From Zygnema cylindricum (taxonomy: Eukaryota > Streptophyta > Zygnematophyceae > Zygnematales > Zygnemataceae), in the NCBI GenBank assembly GCA_037447655.1, contig JBBHKE010001837.1:24384-79206 (forward strand): a stretch of 54,823 bases of DNA, in the 5' to 3' direction. Below are positions 53,698 to 54,823 of the stretch, piece after piece (the first letter of the stretch is position 1; each line of letters begins with the position of its first letter). The position numbers and the translations under genes were made by a program. The notes under the pieces are model-generated. The model saw only the letters and a list, made by a program, of their open reading frames with translations, made no database searches and was not told where the DNA came from.

Positions 53698-54823
53698 TGG
53701 TAAAGTATTAAGTTTTTCTGAATTCACATGGAGGAAATGTATTGTTTAAGATTTTGATGTGAAGATGACCACGCTATTTCATTTTTTTATTTATGACTAG
53801 CTATTTAGAGATGATGAAATCTACCATGTTATTTTATTTCAGAGCACATTGTGTTTGTAGTTGCCTTAGCACGATCACTATGTTTATCGATTTTCGCAAG
53901 ATGATTTAAACCTTTTTTTTGTGGGCGGCTGTTAGTTTTGTCGGATGGCGTAGAGGTCACCTTTGAGATGCACGTAAGATTATATATTTTCTCTACCATC
54001 AACTCTTTTTACACAAATGCAAAGAGAGTATTTAGTAGCTTCATTTAACCTCTTTTTTTCCTTATGGGAATAATATTATTTCCCTCCTCTGGTATGGACT
54101 AGAGATTGTGATTGATTTTTGGGATATAGAGAACATCATTGAGAACTTTTAAGGCTAATTTCCTCTTGATGGAGACTTTTATCGTCATATCGCCTATAGG
54201 AGTCATTTCGTTGTCCTTCGTGTTAAGCTTTGAAATCTTTAGTTAGTGAATAGAGTAGACTTAGAATAGTTTCAAAGTAGTTGTATATAAGATTTACCTT
54301 AAATAGTGTTACAATAGCCAAAGTACAATAGAGTGTATTGTACCTCTGCAAGTTTTACGGAGGGGCGACGACACGCGTCACGCAGCTGACAATTGGAATC
54401 GCCACATCAGACAAACATAATTTGATCCGGATACCTTGGAAAATATATGGTACCGCGATTTTTGAAGTCATACAGATATTTTCGAAGTATATGGTGCGGA
54501 ATGATTTTATGATCATTAAATGGAAACGTCCGGATATTCTGGAAATGAATTTATGATCATTGATTTTGAGAGACGTCAATGGACGCGATTCACCTCAGAA
54601 CACAGGCATGATTCACGTGGGGACCGCAAGTGACGAGGCATGATTCACGTGGGACCACAAGTGACAAAGCACTCAAGTGCTTCGTACTACACTACGACTG
54701 TTGAATTTTGTGGGCCTCACTCATCTTGCAACAATCTAGCTTCACAAAGCAAAAACTCTCTCACAGGTCACTCAAGAATCTTCCGAAGCCACAAAGAATT
54801 CACTCACAAAGTAAAAGCACACT
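53698..54823. other. Unassigned right edge
   Basis: No gene or LTR boundary was recognised. The only clear structure is a short tandem repeat with G-boxes near the right end. Confidence 0.45.
54605..54668. repeat. 32-bp tandem repeat with CACGTG
   Basis: Two units reading GGCATGATTCACGTGGG followed by ACC.CAAGTGAC, each containing a G-box core (CACGTG). Could be part of a promoter or of another LTR. Confidence 0.75.

Noticed and set aside
1-54823. Gypsy elements, LINEs or endogenous pararetrovirus sequence
   Set aside because: All recognised pol fragments have integrase before RT and Copia motifs; no Gypsy-type order, LINE endonuclease or coat protein motifs were seen.

Overview
This is plant nuclear DNA: one intron-containing cytochrome P450 gene sits in a thick nest of LTR retrotransposons. 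Plant origin is indicated by the A-type (CYP71-clan) P450 with its proline hinge and single short intron, by Ty1/Copia elements with plant-style polyproteins, and by primer sites matching plant initiator-Met tRNA. The species cannot be fixed from the sequence. No prokaryotic operons, rRNA, CRISPR arrays or free-standing functional tRNA genes were seen.

Layout. About 0.5-9.35 kb: remains of family B and family F Copia elements, with a young full-length Copia (element A, minus strand, 2153-8253, target duplication GACTC) inserted in an F-type LTR. 9.35-11.1 kb: nothing recognised. 11109-11982: a non-autonomous hAT-type DNA transposon with an 8-bp target duplication. 12.85-15.35 kb: the P450 gene, with a pyrimidine-rich leader and a purine-rich trailer. 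15.35-17.17 kb: AT-rich spacer with a (TA)n tract. 17466-23453: full-length Copia G (plus strand, target duplication ACTAC) inside a repeat H, whose uninterrupted relative lies at 24974-25470. 25.5-33.6 kb: LTR pieces and a minus-strand Copia pol relic. 33.6-39.7 kb: degenerate Copia B, plus strand. 39918-40746: a tandem array of three 229-bp LTRs of a miniature element (TRIM-like), each holding a cloverleaf-capable tRNA-like sequence. 40.9-52.5 kb: old Copia D (plus strand), interrupted by a reverse solo LTR of family B (target duplication GGGAG) and by complete Copia C (minus strand, target duplication CTTTA). 52.6-53.7 kb: a family E LTR. 53.7-54.8 kb: unassigned.

Shared biology. Families C, F, G, E and, in diverged form, B follow one design. 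The gag start codon lies inside the LTR, 20 nt before its end, and the reading frame runs through a primer site that pairs with the anticodon arm of initiator-Met tRNA, encoding Q-V-M-G-P-P. Element A and the TRIM instead use the usual primer site for the tRNA 3' end. Several LTRs also carry a roughly 70-nt tRNA-like block on the strand opposite to the element. All retroelement polyproteins here are broken by stops, frameshifts or deletions. The P450 is the only host gene I can support.
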